Below, one piece after another: positions 36,103-44,714 of a DNA stretch of 64,000 bases. The notes under the pieces are model-generated. The model was not told the DNA's origin. It ran no database searches and saw only the letters and a list, made by a program, of their open reading frames with translations. A program made the translations under genes and the position numbers. Source of the DNA: Anaeromassilibacillus sp. An172 (GTDB lineage: Bacteria; Bacillota; Clostridia; Oscillospirales; Acutalibacteraceae); NCBI RefSeq assembly GCF_002160515.1, contig NZ_NFKS01000010.1, positions 1 through 64,000 on the forward strand. Reading direction: 5' to 3'. The first letter of the stretch is position 1. Every line of letters begins with the position of its first letter.

Positions 36103-36273
36103 ATGGCATACGCAATTTCTGATGAATGCATCGCTTGTGGCGCTTGTGCAGATGAGTGTCCTGTAAGTGCTATTTCTGAGGGTGACGGCAAGTACGAGAT
36201 CGACGCTGATACATGTATCGAGTGCGGCGCTTGCGCAGATGTATGTCCTGTTTCTGCACCAGCACAGGCATAA
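36103..36273 (+). CDS. 2[4Fe-4S] ferredoxin
   Basis: 56-residue low-potential electron carrier of the clostridial type. Two complete cluster motifs, CIACGACADECP (9-20) and CIECGACADVCP (38-49), are related by internal duplication, one Cys of each reaching across to the other cluster. The protein is acidic throughout. AAAGGAGGTG precedes ATG 36103. It is monocistronic with its own promoter and terminator and strongly codon-biased, as expected for an abundant protein in fermentative anaerobes. Confidence 0.96.
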   Translation: MAYAISDECIACGACADECPVSAISEGDGKYEIDADTCIECGACADVCPVSAPAQA

Positions 36274-36286
36274 GTTGTTTTTAATG

Positions 36287-36321
36287 AAAACGGCGAGGTT
36301 TTTATGCCTTGCCGTTTTTTG
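36287..36321 (+). terminator. Terminator of the ferredoxin gene
   Basis: AAAACGGC-GAGG / CCTT-GCCGTTTTTT arms (one G-U pair) enclosing TTTTTATG, ending in six T. It begins 14 bases past the ferredoxin stop. Confidence 0.87.
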
Positions 36322-36363
36322 TTTATGCCTTTTTATTTGAATACTTTTTTACAGGTGAAATAG

Positions 36364-37125
36364 ATGGAAAATGAAATTCTCTTAGAGGGAGAACATTTTG
36401 AGCCTTTGGGAAAGGGCGTAAAGATAATTGTAAATAAGGAGTACCGTTTTTCTACGGATACGGTGCTGCTTGCAAATTTCTCAAAGCCACGAAAAAACGA
36501 TATTGCCTGCGAGCTTGGTTCAGGCTGCGGCCCTATTACTCTTATTTGGGCAAGGGACAATGTGCCGAAGCTTGTATCGGCTGTTGAAATACAGGAGAAA
36601 GCCTGCGACCTTTTTAGAAGAAGCATTAAGGCCAACGGCTTTGAAGAAAAAATACAGGTTATAAACCGAGATTTGAGAGAACTTAAAGGTGTTTTAAGTT
36701 TCGGAAGCTATAATCTTGTAGTCTCAAATCCTCCCTACAAGCTTATGGGAACGGGGGTTTTAAATCCTGCGGAAAGCGATTTGATTGCAAGACACGAATA
36801 CGGATGCAGTCTTGAGGATATAACCGAGGCGGCGAAAAATCTTTTGCAGTTCGGCGGAAGATTTTGTATCTGTCAGCGCCCTGAAAGGCTTACTGATGTT
36901 TTGCAGGCTATGCGTAACAGCGATTTAGAGCCTAAAAGACTGAGATTTGTCCAGCAAAGAGAGGGAAAAGAACCAAAGCTCTTTTTGGCAGAGGGCAGAA
37001 GAGGGGGCAAAAAAGGCTTTATGCAGGTTATGCCCACACTTTTTATTGAGGATGAAACAGGTGATTTCTCACAGGAGATGAAAGATATATACGGCTGTTA
37101 CAAGGATGGCAGAAACAGTCTTTAA
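36364..37125 (+). CDS. trmN6: tRNA1(Val) (adenine37-N6)-methyltransferase family protein
   Basis: 253-residue SAM-dependent methyltransferase of the YfiC/YabB family, predicted to make m6A37 in tRNA-Val. N-terminal substrate motif YRFSTDTVLLANF (27-39), SAM loop ELGSGCG (50-56) and catalytic NPPY (122-125), the signature of amino-methyltransferases. rsmI follows after 24 bases, a conserved Firmicutes pair of RNA methyltransferases. ATG 36364 with a modest ACAGGTG site. Confidence 0.9.
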   Translation: MENEILLEGEHFEPLGKGVKIIVNKEYRFSTDTVLLANFSKPRKNDIACELGSGCGPITLIWARDNVPKLVSAVEIQEKACDLFRRSIKANGFEEKIQVINRDLRELKGVLSFGSYNLVVSNPPYKLMGTGVLNPAESDLIARHEYGCSLEDITEAAKNLLQFGGRFCICQRPERLTDVLQAMRNSDLEPKRLRFVQQREGKEPKLFLAEGRRGGKKGFMQVMPTLFIEDETGDFSQEMKDIYGCYKDGRNSL

Positions 37126-37149
37126 TCCTGTTTCGGAAAGGAATTTATT

Positions 37150-37980
37150 ATGTCGGAATACGGAATTCTGTATGTGGTGGGAACGCCTATAGGAAATCTT
37201 TCGGATATGTCCCCAAGAGCCGTGCAGACCTTGGAAGAGGTTGACTTTATAGCGGCGGAGGACACAAGGGTTACCTTGAAGCTTTTAAACCATTTTGAGA
37301 TAAAAAAGCCAATGATAAGCTATTACGAGCACAATAAAAAAGAGCGTGGGAAGATTATATGCCGCCGTCTTATGTCCGGTGAAAACGGAGCCATTGTAAC
37401 CGACGCCGGTATGCCCTGTATTTCCGACCCGGGCGAAGAGCTTATCAGACAGTGCGGCGAATACGGAATAAAAACCGCAGTTGTGCCGGGCCCCAGCGCA
37501 GTTATTTCCGCTTTGGCGGTTTCGGGACTGGAAACCGGAAGATTTACCTTTGAGGGATTTTTAAGCGTAAATAAGAAAAGCAGAAGAGAACACCTCAGCG
37601 AGCTTCAGGGAGAAAGGCGCACAATGATATTTTACGAAGCGCCCCACAAGCTTCCCAACACCTTAGAGGATTTCAAAAATGCTTTTCCTGAAAGAAAGCT
37701 TACAATCGTAAGGGAAATTACAAAAATCCACGAGGAGGTTATAAGAACCACCACGGATAAAGCCTTTGAGCTTTACGGGGACGGAAGCCTGAAAGGTGAA
37801 ATCGTCCTTGTGCTTGAGGGCGCAAAGGAAGAAGTAAAAGAAGAATATACCTTGGAAGATGCGGTAAATCTCGCAAAATCCCTTATAGACGGGGGAGAAA
37901 AGAAGTCCGAAGCGGCAAAGGAAGCGGCGTCAGTTACAGGATTTAAGAAAAACGAAATTTACCGAATTTTAAACCAGTGA
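37150..37980 (+). CDS. rsmI: 16S rRNA (cytidine1402-2'-O)-methyltransferase
   Basis: 276-residue SAM enzyme that 2'-O-methylates C1402 in the decoding centre of 16S rRNA. The tetrapyrrole-methylase fold begins YVVGTPIGNLSDMSPRA (8-24), followed by AAEDTR, TDAGMPCISDPG and VPGPSA. The C-terminal helical tail (EAAKEAASVTGFKKNEIY) matches the family. Downstream of trmN6 and 18 bases before folC. Confidence 0.96.
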   Translation: MSEYGILYVVGTPIGNLSDMSPRAVQTLEEVDFIAAEDTRVTLKLLNHFEIKKPMISYYEHNKKERGKIICRRLMSGENGAIVTDAGMPCISDPGEELIRQCGEYGIKTAVVPGPSAVISALAVSGLETGRFTFEGFLSVNKKSRREHLSELQGERRTMIFYEAPHKLPNTLEDFKNAFPERKLTIVREITKIHEEVIRTTTDKAFELYGDGSLKGEIVLVLEGAKEEVKEEYTLEDAVNLAKSLIDGGEKKSEAAKEAASVTGFKKNEIYRILNQ

Positions 37981-37998
37981 TGAAAAAGAGGGATAATT

Positions 37999-39300
37999 TT
38001 GAAAAGTTATCAAAATGCTATTGAGGAAATTCACAGTATGCCCAGATTCAGCGACAAACCAACCTTGGATAGAATAGGGAAAATTCTTGAAAGTCTTGGA
38101 AATCCCCAAAAGGATTTAAAATTTATCCATGTGGCTGGAACAAACGGAAAAGGCTCTGTCTGCGTAATGCTTGAGTCAATTCTCAGAAACAGCGGATTAA
38201 AAACAGGTCTTTTTATTTCTCCCTATGTTTGCCGCTTTGAGGAAAGAATACAGATAAACGGCAAGCCGGTGGATGAAAAAACCTTTGTTTCAGCATGGGA
38301 AAGGGTTTATAAAAATATAAAGGTGCTTCAGAGCAAAGGCGTAATAGTAAACGAATTTGAAGCCGTAACCGCTTTGGGAATGGAAATTTTCGCCCTTGAG
38401 AACTGCGGGATAGTTGTTCTTGAAACGGGACTTGGCGGAAAATGGGACGCCACAAATGTTATTGAAGACCCACTCTGCACAGTTATAACCTCTATAGGCT
38501 TTGACCATACAGCGGTGCTTGGAAACACAATTTCAGAGATAACAACGGAAAAATGCGGAATAATCAAGGAAAACGGCATAACTGTAACCGCTCCCCAAAG
38601 GTCAAAGGCTTTGGAGATAATCAGAAAGAAAGCAAAGGATAAAAACAATATAATCTTTTTTGCCCAGGATGTGGAACTTGATGATATTGAGTATTCCATA
38701 AGAAAAACCTATTTTACATACAAGGGCGAAAGATTTTCTTTAAACCTTTTGGGCAGCTATCAGATTATAAATGTAAAAACAGTCTTTGCAACACTGAGTG
38801 CCCTCAATGTTACAAAAAAGCTGGGATTTAAAATAACCCTTGAAAGCGTGCATAAGGGTCTTGATGAGGCTGTGCATTTGGCGAGATTTCAGGTTTATTC
38901 CTTAAATCCACTAATCATCATAGACGGCGCTCACAACCCTGACGGAACTGCCCAGCTTGCAAAAACATTGCACAAGCTTTTACCGGATGAAAAGCCAATC
39001 GCATTGTGCGGCATGATGGCGGATAAAAAGATTGAAAATTCTCTTGTAAATCTTAAAGGAGTTTTTTCAAAGATTTACACCGTCACTGTTGATAATCCAA
39101 GAACAGCCACAGACGAGGCTGTAAGCAAAATTTTCATGGATATGGGTCAGGACGCCATTATGTGCGGAAACGTGGAAGAGGGCTTGAAAATCGCCCTGAA
39201 ACAGGCTGAAATCGAGGGAAAACCTCTTGTTGTCTGCGGTTCTCTGTTTTTGTGCGGCGAGGTACTCAATAAACTTGAAAATAATTTTCTGAAAAAATAA
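37999..39300 (+). CDS. folC: Bifunctional folylpolyglutamate/dihydrofolate synthase
   Basis: Mur-ligase-like enzyme (433 residues) adding glutamate to dihydropteroate and/or tetrahydrofolates. P-loop AGTNGKGSV (46-54), the omega-loop TSIGFDHTAVLG with the Mg-binding His, and C-terminal IIDGAHNPDG. TTG start at 37999 after GAGGGA. Last gene of the trmN6-rsmI-folC group, closed by a strong terminator. Whether both activities are present cannot be read from sequence. Confidence 0.95.
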   Translation: MKSYQNAIEEIHSMPRFSDKPTLDRIGKILESLGNPQKDLKFIHVAGTNGKGSVCVMLESILRNSGLKTGLFISPYVCRFEERIQINGKPVDEKTFVSAWERVYKNIKVLQSKGVIVNEFEAVTALGMEIFALENCGIVVLETGLGGKWDATNVIEDPLCTVITSIGFDHTAVLGNTISEITTEKCGIIKENGITVTAPQRSKALEIIRKKAKDKNNIIFFAQDVELDDIEYSIRKTYFTYKGERFSLNLLGSYQIINVKTVFATLSALNVTKKLGFKITLESVHKGLDEAVHLARFQVYSLNPLIIIDGAHNPDGTAQLAKTLHKLLPDEKPIALCGMMADKKIENSLVNLKGVFSKIYTVTVDNPRTATDEAVSKIFMDMGQDAIMCGNVEEGLKIALKQAEIEGKPLVVCGSLFLCGEVLNKLENNFLKK

Positions 39301-39320
39301 TTCGACAACAGAATAAAACA

Positions 39321-39368
39321 AAAAAATACGTTCATACTAATTATTATATTGGTATGAACGTATTTTTA
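39321..39368 (+). terminator. Terminator between folC and spoIIAA
   Basis: Fifteen-base perfect arms AAAATACGTTCATAC / GTATGAACGTATTTT with a 14-base loop and flanking A and T runs. It separates housekeeping transcription from the sporulation operon. Any spoIIA promoter must lie inside or very near it, and I see no sigma-A promoter. Confidence 0.85.
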
Positions 39369-39385
39369 TTTTAGGAAGTGAAAAG

Positions 39386-39685
39386 ATGGAGATTACATAC
39401 GAAAACGATGTGATGACCGCCTATTTAAAAGGCGAGATAGACCACCACTCGGCGGCTCCCATAAGAAGCGAAATAGACGGAAAATCCGAGTCTTTAAGAC
39501 CCAAAATCCTGCGCCTTGATTTTTCAGGTGTGAAATTTATGGATAGCTCCGGAATAGGTTTGATAATGGGAAGATACCGCCAGATTTCCCTTTTGGGCGG
39601 CTCTCTTGAGGTTGTAAACATTCCAAAATCCTTGGACAGAATAATAAGTCTTTCCGGCGTGTGCTCACTGGGGGTGGTAAAATGA
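39386..39685 (+). CDS. spoIIAA: Anti-sigma F factor antagonist SpoIIAA
   Basis: STAS-domain protein (99 residues). When unphosphorylated it frees sigma-F from SpoIIAB in the forespore; SpoIIAB phosphorylates it on a serine in the conserved MDSSGIG motif (Ser54/55). Strand-helix pattern of the family is complete. ATG follows AGGAAGTG. The stop overlaps the spoIIAB start (ATGA). Confidence 0.96.
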   Translation: MEITYENDVMTAYLKGEIDHHSAAPIRSEIDGKSESLRPKILRLDFSGVKFMDSSGIGLIMGRYRQISLLGGSLEVVNIPKSLDRIISLSGVCSLGVVK

Positions 39686-40152
39686 ATATTGTAAATCAGA
39701 TGGACTTGAGTTTCCCTGCTAAAAGTTCCAACGAAAGCTTTGCAAGAAGTGCCGTCGCCTCTTTTATTTTGCAGCTTGACCCAACCATAAACGAGCTTGC
39801 AGATATAAAAACGGCAGTGTCAGAAGCCGTTACAAACTGTATCGTCCACGGCTACGGCTACGGGGACGGGACAGTGTACATAAATGTAAAAATAACCGAT
39901 AAGGGAAAAGTAATAATAAAAATCCGTGACAAGGGTTGCGGTATTCCCGATATTGAACGGGCAATGGAGCCTCTTTTCACCACAGCAGGGGACGAGGAGC
40001 GTGCCGGACTGGGCTTTGCGGTTATGCAGAGCTTTACGGACAAAATAAAGGTTTCCTCAACAGTGGGAAAGGGTACCACAGTCACCCTTGAGAAAAATAT
40101 AATCCGACACAGGAACAGCTCGGGAGGAGCTGATTTAGGTCATGGAGAATAA
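39682..40152 (+). CDS. spoIIAB: Anti-sigma F factor SpoIIAB
   Basis: GHKL serine kinase and anti-sigma factor (156 residues). ATP-lid boxes are present: EAVTNCIVHGY (N-box), IRDKGCGIPD (G1) and GLGFAVM (G2). ATG 39682 overlaps the spoIIAA stop, and its own stop overlaps the sigF start by 11 bases. The tight coupling keeps the three partners in fixed ratio, as in Bacillus. The TTSGEDEER-like segment (TTAGDEERAG) contacts SpoIIAA. Confidence 0.96.
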   Translation: MNIVNQMDLSFPAKSSNESFARSAVASFILQLDPTINELADIKTAVSEAVTNCIVHGYGYGDGTVYINVKITDKGKVIIKIRDKGCGIPDIERAMEPLFTTAGDEERAGLGFAVMQSFTDKIKVSSTVGKGTTVTLEKNIIRHRNSSGGADLGHGE

Positions 40153-40801
40153 ACAGGAGATTGCAAAGGCCAATTTAGGCCTTGTACACGCCTGCGCAAA
40201 GCGATTTAAGGGCAGGGGAATAGAATACGATGACCTTTTTTCTGCCGGCTGTGTGGGTCTTTTAAAAGCCATAAATAATTTTGACTGGGACAGAGGAATA
40301 AAGCTTTCAACCTATGCTGTTCCCGTGATTTTAGGGGAGATAAAACAGCTTTTCCGTGACAGCGGAACTGTTAAGGTGAGCCGAAGCCTTAAAGAACTTT
40401 CCCTGAAAGCCTCGAAGATAAGCGACGAGTATCTGAGACAGCACGGGGAAGAGATAACCGTGAATAAGCTTGCGGAAATTCTTGAAACCGAGCCTGACAG
40501 GGTTGTACAGGCGTTAAACGCCTCAAGACTGCCGGTTTCTCTAAATAACCTTGACCGTGACGGGGACGAGTATGTGACGGATATTCCCGTTGACTCGGTT
40601 GAGGAAAGGCTCTCTGAAATAATTTCCTTGAGGCAGGCGGTCAAAGACTTGGAGGAAGAGGATAAGAAGCTTATAATTTTGCGGTATTATAAGCACATGA
40701 CCCAGACTCAGACGGCAAAGGTGCTGAACATTACCCAAGTACAGGTGAGCAGACGTGAGAAAAAGATTTTAGCAAATCTGAGAAATTCACTTGCAGTATA
40801 A
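40142..40801 (+). CDS. sigF: RNA polymerase sigma-F factor
   Basis: Forespore-specific sigma factor (219 residues, sigma-70 regions 2, 3 and 4). Region 2 runs DLFSAGCVGLLKAINNFDWDRG and KLSTYAVPVILGEIKQLFRD. Region 4 has the helix-turn-helix MTQTQTAKVLNITQVQVSRREKKIL. Gene order with spoIIAA-spoIIAB identifies it as sigma-F rather than the paralogue sigma-G. It shows the organism has a canonical early forespore switch. Confidence 0.95.
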   Translation: MENKQEIAKANLGLVHACAKRFKGRGIEYDDLFSAGCVGLLKAINNFDWDRGIKLSTYAVPVILGEIKQLFRDSGTVKVSRSLKELSLKASKISDEYLRQHGEEITVNKLAEILETEPDRVVQALNASRLPVSLNNLDRDGDEYVTDIPVDSVEERLSEIISLRQAVKDLEEEDKKLIILRYYKHMTQTQTAKVLNITQVQVSRREKKILANLRNSLAV

Positions 40802-40846
40802 AAAAACACGCAATGAAAACAAGTGTTTTCCGGTGTGTTTTTTGTT
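40800..40846 (+). terminator. Terminator of the spoIIA operon
   Basis: Outer arms AAAAAACAC / GTGTGTTTTTT and inner arms GAAAAC-AAGT-GTTTTC, beginning at the sigF stop codon. Ends in six T. The next gene's -35 element starts right at its 3' edge. Confidence 0.83.
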
Positions 40847-40873
40847 GACGGTAAAGTTTTATATGATTATAAT
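40845..40873 (+). promoter_or_regulatory. Sigma-A promoter of the 224-residue unknown gene
   Basis: TTGACG (40845-40850), 17-base spacer, perfect TATAAT (40868-40873). The ATG is 20 bases after the -10. Confidence 0.8.
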
Positions 40874-40892
40874 AAATTTGTGGTGATTTCAA

Positions 40893-41567
40893 ATGGAAGA
40901 TTTAAAAAACACAGTGGCAGAACTGGAAAATGAACACAATAGAGAAAAACAGATAAAGCTGTTGCAGAAAATTTCTGAGCTTCTCATAACCGATTACGCA
41001 ATAAATGCCTGCGGTGTTGTGATCGAACCCCTCTGGGTTGAAGCATACTATTTTCATAAGGGCAAATTTGAGGACTTTAACGACCACAGAAAATCAAAGC
41101 AAAAGGACGGCTTCGGAAAGCTTTATCTCCACACAGAAAAGAAAATATCCCAGTCAAACAGGCTGGGCGGCGTTGATATAGTGATGTCATTGGGAGATTA
41201 TTATCTTTCCTTTCTAATAAAAAATTCTCTGATAGGCGGAAAATTCTGCAAACAGGTGGAATTAAATGCAATACTCAGCCAAAAGGAATACAGCTTTGAA
41301 AATCCCGACAATGTGCTTGTTGAACTGAAAAGAAATCACAAAGTATTCTTTACAAAAAGAATAGGACTTACAAAAGAAAGCTTTAAGGATGAAAACCTTG
41401 CGGCTCTCCCCATAGACCTGCTGAAAAATTATCCTTTTAAATTTAAGGAAAGGACAGCCTTTGAATATATAGAGGAATACAGAAAAACTCACTGTGAAAG
41501 TGAATGTATTAAGGAATGTAAAAACATTCTGGGATACGTGCCGAAAAAATTTTTTAATTTACCATAA
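40893..41567 (+). CDS. Unknown cytosolic protein, possible DNA-glycosylase-like fold
   Basis: 224 residues, no signal or membrane segment. I do not recognise it firmly. The stretch IEPLWVEAYYFHKGKFEDFN, then GFGKLYLH, then GGVDIVMSLGDYYLSFLIKN (about 40-115) follows the order of conserved features in methylpurine-DNA glycosylases (E-A-Y, D-x-H, LY, then a repeated small-residue loop and LIR). Resemblance is weak and length and C-terminus differ. The C-terminus has clustered Cys (CESECIKEC). Monocistronic with a strong promoter and a terminator shared with metA. Related short proteins of unknown function are plausible. Confidence 0.6.
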   Translation: MEDLKNTVAELENEHNREKQIKLLQKISELLITDYAINACGVVIEPLWVEAYYFHKGKFEDFNDHRKSKQKDGFGKLYLHTEKKISQSNRLGGVDIVMSLGDYYLSFLIKNSLIGGKFCKQVELNAILSQKEYSFENPDNVLVELKRNHKVFFTKRIGLTKESFKDENLAALPIDLLKNYPFKFKERTAFEYIEEYRKTHCESECIKECKNILGYVPKKFFNLP

Positions 41568-41573
41568 AAATAA

Positions 41574-41604
41574 CACCTCAGCGTTAATTTCGCTGAGGTG
41601 CTGT
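41574..41604 (+). terminator. Terminator between converging genes
   Basis: CACCTCAGCG / CGCTGAGGTG around TTAATTT. It lies between the plus-strand unknown gene and the minus-strand metA, five bases after one stop and nine before the other. T tracts are modest on both sides. Confidence 0.75.
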
Positions 41605-41612
41605 TGTTTAAA

Positions 41613-42548
41613 TCAATCTTCCTCGTACATCTTTTTAAGCTCTTCCAGGTCGTATGGTGTCTGCTGATATACGTAGTAGTTGAGCCAGTTTGTATAAAGC
41701 AAAGTGGCGTTGCTTCTCCAAATAAGCGGAGGAAGCTTTGTGGGGTCGTCATTGGGGAAATAATGCTCCGGCACGTGTGGGTTTATGCCCCTGTTTTTGT
41801 CACGGAAATATTCGGAAGCCAAGGTGTTGCGGTCGTATTCCGCATGACCCATTACAAAGAACTGACGTCCGTTTTTGTTGCATACTATTGAAACTCCGGC
41901 TTCGTTGGAGGTTGCCAGAATTTCAAGCTCCGGACATTTTTCAATGTCTTCCTGATACACACCTGTGTTTCTTGAATGAGGAATCACAAAGGTGTCGTCA
42001 AAACCACGCAGCAATGGATGATTGTGATTGAGTATTCTGTGACTGAACACGCCGGAAAGCTTTTCCGGAAGCTGGTATTTTCTTACGCCGTAGTGGTAAT
42101 AAAGTCCCGCCTGTGCGCCCCAGCAAATATGAAATGTGGAATAGACATTGGTTTTTGACCATTCCATTATTGTTTTAAGCTCTTCCCAGTAGTCCACTTC
42201 TTCAAACTCCAGAAGCTCTACAGGGGCTCCGGTAATAATCATACCGTCAAATTTACTGTCCTTGATTTCTTTAAAGGTTTTGTAGAAAGTGGTAAGGTGC
42301 AGGGAAGATGTGTTTTTGGATTTGTGGGTTTCCATTTGCAGAAGCTCAATGTCAGCCTGCAAAGGGCTGTTACCCAAAAGTCTTAAAATCTGTGTTTCGG
42401 TTTCTATTTTTGTAGGCATTAAGTTGAGAATAAGAAGCTTTAGAGGTCTTATGTCCTGCTTTAATGCTCTTTCCTCCGGCATTACAAATATGTTTTCACT
42501 TTCAAGTATCTCTATAGCCGGCAAATTGTTTTTTACCTTAATAGGCAT
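41613..42548 (-). CDS. metA: Homoserine O-acetyltransferase (MetA family)
   Basis: Acylates homoserine as the first committed step of methionine synthesis. Family features: [14 protein letters not shown], nucleophile Cys142 in HICWGAQ, His in [12 protein letters not shown] and Glu in HAEYDRNTL. 311 residues. The residue at position 111, which sets acyl-CoA choice in characterised MetA enzymes, is Glu (APVELLEF; E. coli has Gly), so acetyl-CoA rather than succinyl-CoA is predicted. Start is at 42548, about 45 bases after proS. There is no room for a SAM riboswitch, so it may be co-transcribed with proS. Confidence 0.95.
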   Translation of the reverse strand: MPIKVKNNLPAIEILESENIFVMPEERALKQDIRPLKLLILNLMPTKIETETQILRLLGNSPLQADIELLQMETHKSKNTSSLHLTTFYKTFKEIKDSKFDGMIITGAPVELLEFEEVDYWEELKTIMEWSKTNVYSTFHICWGAQAGLYYHYGVRKYQLPEKLSGVFSHRILNHNHPLLRGFDDTFVIPHSRNTGVYQEDIEKCPELEILATSNEAGVSIVCNKNGRQFFVMGHAEYDRNTLASEYFRDKNRGINPHVPEHYFPNDDPTKLPPLIWRSNATLLYTNWLNYYVYQQTPYDLEELKKMYEED

Positions 42549-42594
42549 CTGTCACACCTGACCTTTATTTTTAATTTACAATAAAAGGAAATTA

Positions 42595-44034
42595 TCAATA
42601 CTGCTTGCCCCAGTAAACCTGATGCTTTGCAGGCTTTCCGCAGCATACGCAAACATCGCTTATGTGCTCCTCTTCAAAAGGAATACATCTGCTCTTTACG
42701 CCGCCTGTAACGTCCTTGATTTTCTCTTCGCACTCTACATCGCCGCACCACATAGCCTTGATAAAGCCCGGCTTGTTCTTTGCAATGTCGCAGAACTCTT
42801 CAAAGTTTGTGGCTGTAAATGTTTTATCCTGAGTGTTTTTGAGAGCTTTTTCATACATTCCGTCATGAACAAGCTGCAAAGCCTTCTCAACCTCTGCCTC
42901 GAGATTGTCAAGGGAAACAAAGATTTTTTCTCTTGTGTCACGTCTTACAAGCACGCACTGGTTTTTCTCTATGTCCTTAGGGCCAATCTCAACTCTTACA
43001 GGAACACCCTTCATCTCATACTGGCTGAACTTCCAGCCCGGTGAGTTGTCGCTGTCGTCAAGCTTTACTCTGAAGCTTTTTGCAAGTCTTGCTTTAAGCT
43101 CTGCTGCCTTGTCAAGAACGCCTGCCTTGTGCATTGCTATAGGAATAATTGCAACCTGAATTGGTGAAATCTTCGGAGGAAGTACAAGTCCGTCGTCGTC
43201 GCCGTGAACCATGATGATAGCGCCTATCATTCTTGTGGAAACACCCCAGGAGGTCTGGTGAGGATAGTGGAGCTTGTTGTCTCTTCCTGCAAACTTAATG
43301 TCGAAAGCTCTTGCAAAGCCGTCGCCGAAATAGTGGGATGTGCCGCCCTGGAGAGCAACACCGTTGTGCATCATTGGCTCGATTGTGTAGGTTTCCATTG
43401 CGCCGGCAAACTTTTCTTTTTCAGTCTTTCTACCCACAACAGCAGGGATAGCAAGTGTTTCTCTGTAGAAGTCCTCGTAAACCTTGAGCATTCTCAAAGT
43501 TTCCTCTCTTGCGTCCTCCTCTGTTTCGTGCATTGTGTGACCTTCCTGCCACAAAAATTCTGAGGTTCTCAGGAAAGGACGTGTGGTTTTTTCCCATCTT
43601 ACAACGTTGCACCACTGATTGTAGAGCTTTGGCAAATCTCTGTATGTGTTGATGATTTTCTGATAATGCTCGCAGAAAAGAGTTTCGGAAGTAGGTCTTA
43701 CGCAAAGTCTTTCGCTGAGCTTGTCGCTGCCGCCGTGAGTAACCCATGCAACCTCAGGTGCAAAACCCTCAACATGGTCTTTTTCTCTCTGGAGAAGGCT
43801 TTCAGGAATAAACAATGGCATGTATACGTTTTCAACGCCTGTTTCCTTGAAACGTCTGTCCAGGTCAGCCTGAATATTCTCCCAAATTGCATAACCGTAA
43901 GGGCGGATAACCATACAGCCCTTTACGCCTGAATAGTCGGCAAGCTCTGCCTTTTTAACTATATCTGTGTACCATTTTGCAAAGTCTTCATCTCTGCTTG
44001 TAATCGCTTCCACCAGCTTTTTATTTTCTGCCAT
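42595..44034 (-). CDS. proS: Prolyl-tRNA synthetase, eukaryote/archaeon-like short type
   Basis: Charges tRNA-Pro. 479 residues, without the inserted editing domain of E. coli-type ProRS. Class II features: motif 2 [21 protein letters not shown] and motif 3 region with [12 protein letters not shown]. The anticodon-binding domain follows (IAIHK-like [12 protein letters not shown], about 290-301), and the C-terminal zinc-like domain holds Cys pairs ([16 protein letters not shown]) and ends in a conserved Tyr. It has its own promoter at 44127-44155; the 86-nt leader is too short for a T-box. Confidence 0.96.
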   Translation of the reverse strand: MAENKKLVEAITSRDEDFAKWYTDIVKKAELADYSGVKGCMVIRPYGYAIWENIQADLDRRFKETGVENVYMPLFIPESLLQREKDHVEGFAPEVAWVTHGGSDKLSERLCVRPTSETLFCEHYQKIINTYRDLPKLYNQWCNVVRWEKTTRPFLRTSEFLWQEGHTMHETEEDAREETLRMLKVYEDFYRETLAIPAVVGRKTEKEKFAGAMETYTIEPMMHNGVALQGGTSHYFGDGFARAFDIKFAGRDNKLHYPHQTSWGVSTRMIGAIIMVHGDDDGLVLPPKISPIQVAIIPIAMHKAGVLDKAAELKARLAKSFRVKLDDSDNSPGWKFSQYEMKGVPVRVEIGPKDIEKNQCVLVRRDTREKIFVSLDNLEAEVEKALQLVHDGMYEKALKNTQDKTFTATNFEEFCDIAKNKPGFIKAMWCGDVECEEKIKDVTGGVKSRCIPFEEEHISDVCVCCGKPAKHQVYWGKQY

Positions 44035-44126
44035 GGCAAAATCACTCCATCTTTTGTATTTTAAGTTAATTTGTCGTGTTTACGAAAAAATCAGGCAATA
44101 TATGTTTTTTATGCCTTAACATTCCT

Positions 44127-44155
44127 ATTATACAGGCTTTTTATCCACATTTCAA
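44127..44155 (-). promoter_or_regulatory. Sigma-A promoter of proS
   Basis: Minus strand: TTGAAA (44150-44155), 17-base spacer, TATAAT (44127-44132). An imperfect AAGGCA / TGCCTG pairing lies in the leader. Confidence 0.8.
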
Positions 44156-44176
44156 GCAGTAAAAGACAAAAAAATA

Positions 44177-44195
44177 GGGTCGGAAAATCCGACCC
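44177..44195 (-). terminator. Terminator of acpP
   Basis: On the minus strand GGGTCGGA-TTT-TCCGACCC is followed by TATTTTTTTG, 18 bases after the acpP stop. Confidence 0.9.
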
Positions 44196-44212
44196 TTAGT
44201 TTAAAAAATCAA

Positions 44213-44440
44213 TTAAGAATTAGCCTCGATGTAAGAAACGAGATCGCCAACAGTGTGGATGTTCTCAACTTCCTCATCAGGAATTTCTGTCTCGAACTCA
44301 TCTTCGATAGACATAAGAAGGTCTACAACGTCAAGTGAATCAGCGCCGAGGTCTTCCTGGAGATTTGTTTCAGCTGTGATGCTGTCTTCCTCTACGTCGA
44401 ACTGTTCTGCCAAAATGTTCTTTACTTTTTCCAAAACCAT
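44213..44440 (-). CDS. acpP: Acyl carrier protein
   Basis: 75 residues, very acidic four-helix protein that carries acyl chains in type II fatty-acid synthesis. Phosphopantetheine attachment Ser35 lies in GADSLDVVDL. AGGAGG precedes the ATG. It is alone here, without fab genes, with its own promoter and terminator. The terminator separates it from proS downstream. Confidence 0.97.
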   Translation of the reverse strand: MVLEKVKNILAEQFDVEEDSITAETNLQEDLGADSLDVVDLLMSIEDEFETEIPDEEVENIHTVGDLVSYIEANS

Positions 44441-44565
44441 TTTAGTTTCCTCCTAAACACTTATCAAAATTATTATTTGTTTTACAGCTTGTCTGTGGAC
44501 AAGTTGTCGGTACATATGCTATAATGAGTTAAGGTGCTGAACCTCAATAGCACGTTACAAACATC

Positions 44566-44594
44566 ATATTATGGTTTATTCCATACTTTGTCAA
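44566..44594 (-). promoter_or_regulatory. Sigma-A promoter of acpP
   Basis: Minus strand: perfect TTGACA (44589-44594), 17-base spacer, TAATAT (44566-44571). A leader of about 120 nt follows, containing a short AGGT/ACCT hairpin (near 44531-44545). No FapR palindrome could be assigned with confidence. Confidence 0.8.
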
Positions 44595-44663
44595 TACTTA
44601 TTTTGAAAATTTTTTAAAATTTTATAATTTCAACCTGTTTTTAGTTCTATTTACGACATTATA

Positions 44664-44672
44664 TGTTATAAT
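44664..44672 (+). promoter_or_regulatory. Extended -10 promoter of aroE-aroK
   Basis: TGTTATAAT (44664-44672) is an extended -10 with a perfect TATAAT; the -35 region is poor. A second TATAAT at 44695-44700 would start transcription after the aroE ribosome site (GGGAG, 44701-44705) and is less plausible. Confidence 0.5.
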
Positions 44673-44714
44673 TTGTTAATTACAAACAGATTGGTATAAT
44701 GGGAGTGTTTTATT

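Noticed and set aside
39301-39385. Sigma-H promoter for spoIIAA based on ACAGAATAA near 39308
   Set aside because: No AGGA-type -35 at the right distance, and the transcript would run at once into the folC terminator hairpin.
42549-42594. SAM riboswitch upstream of metA
   Set aside because: Only 46 bases separate it from proS and no kink-turn or pseudoknot elements are visible.
44035-44130. T-box riboswitch upstream of proS
   Set aside because: The leader from the consensus promoter is about 86 nt, too short, and lacks the T-box sequence and a terminator.
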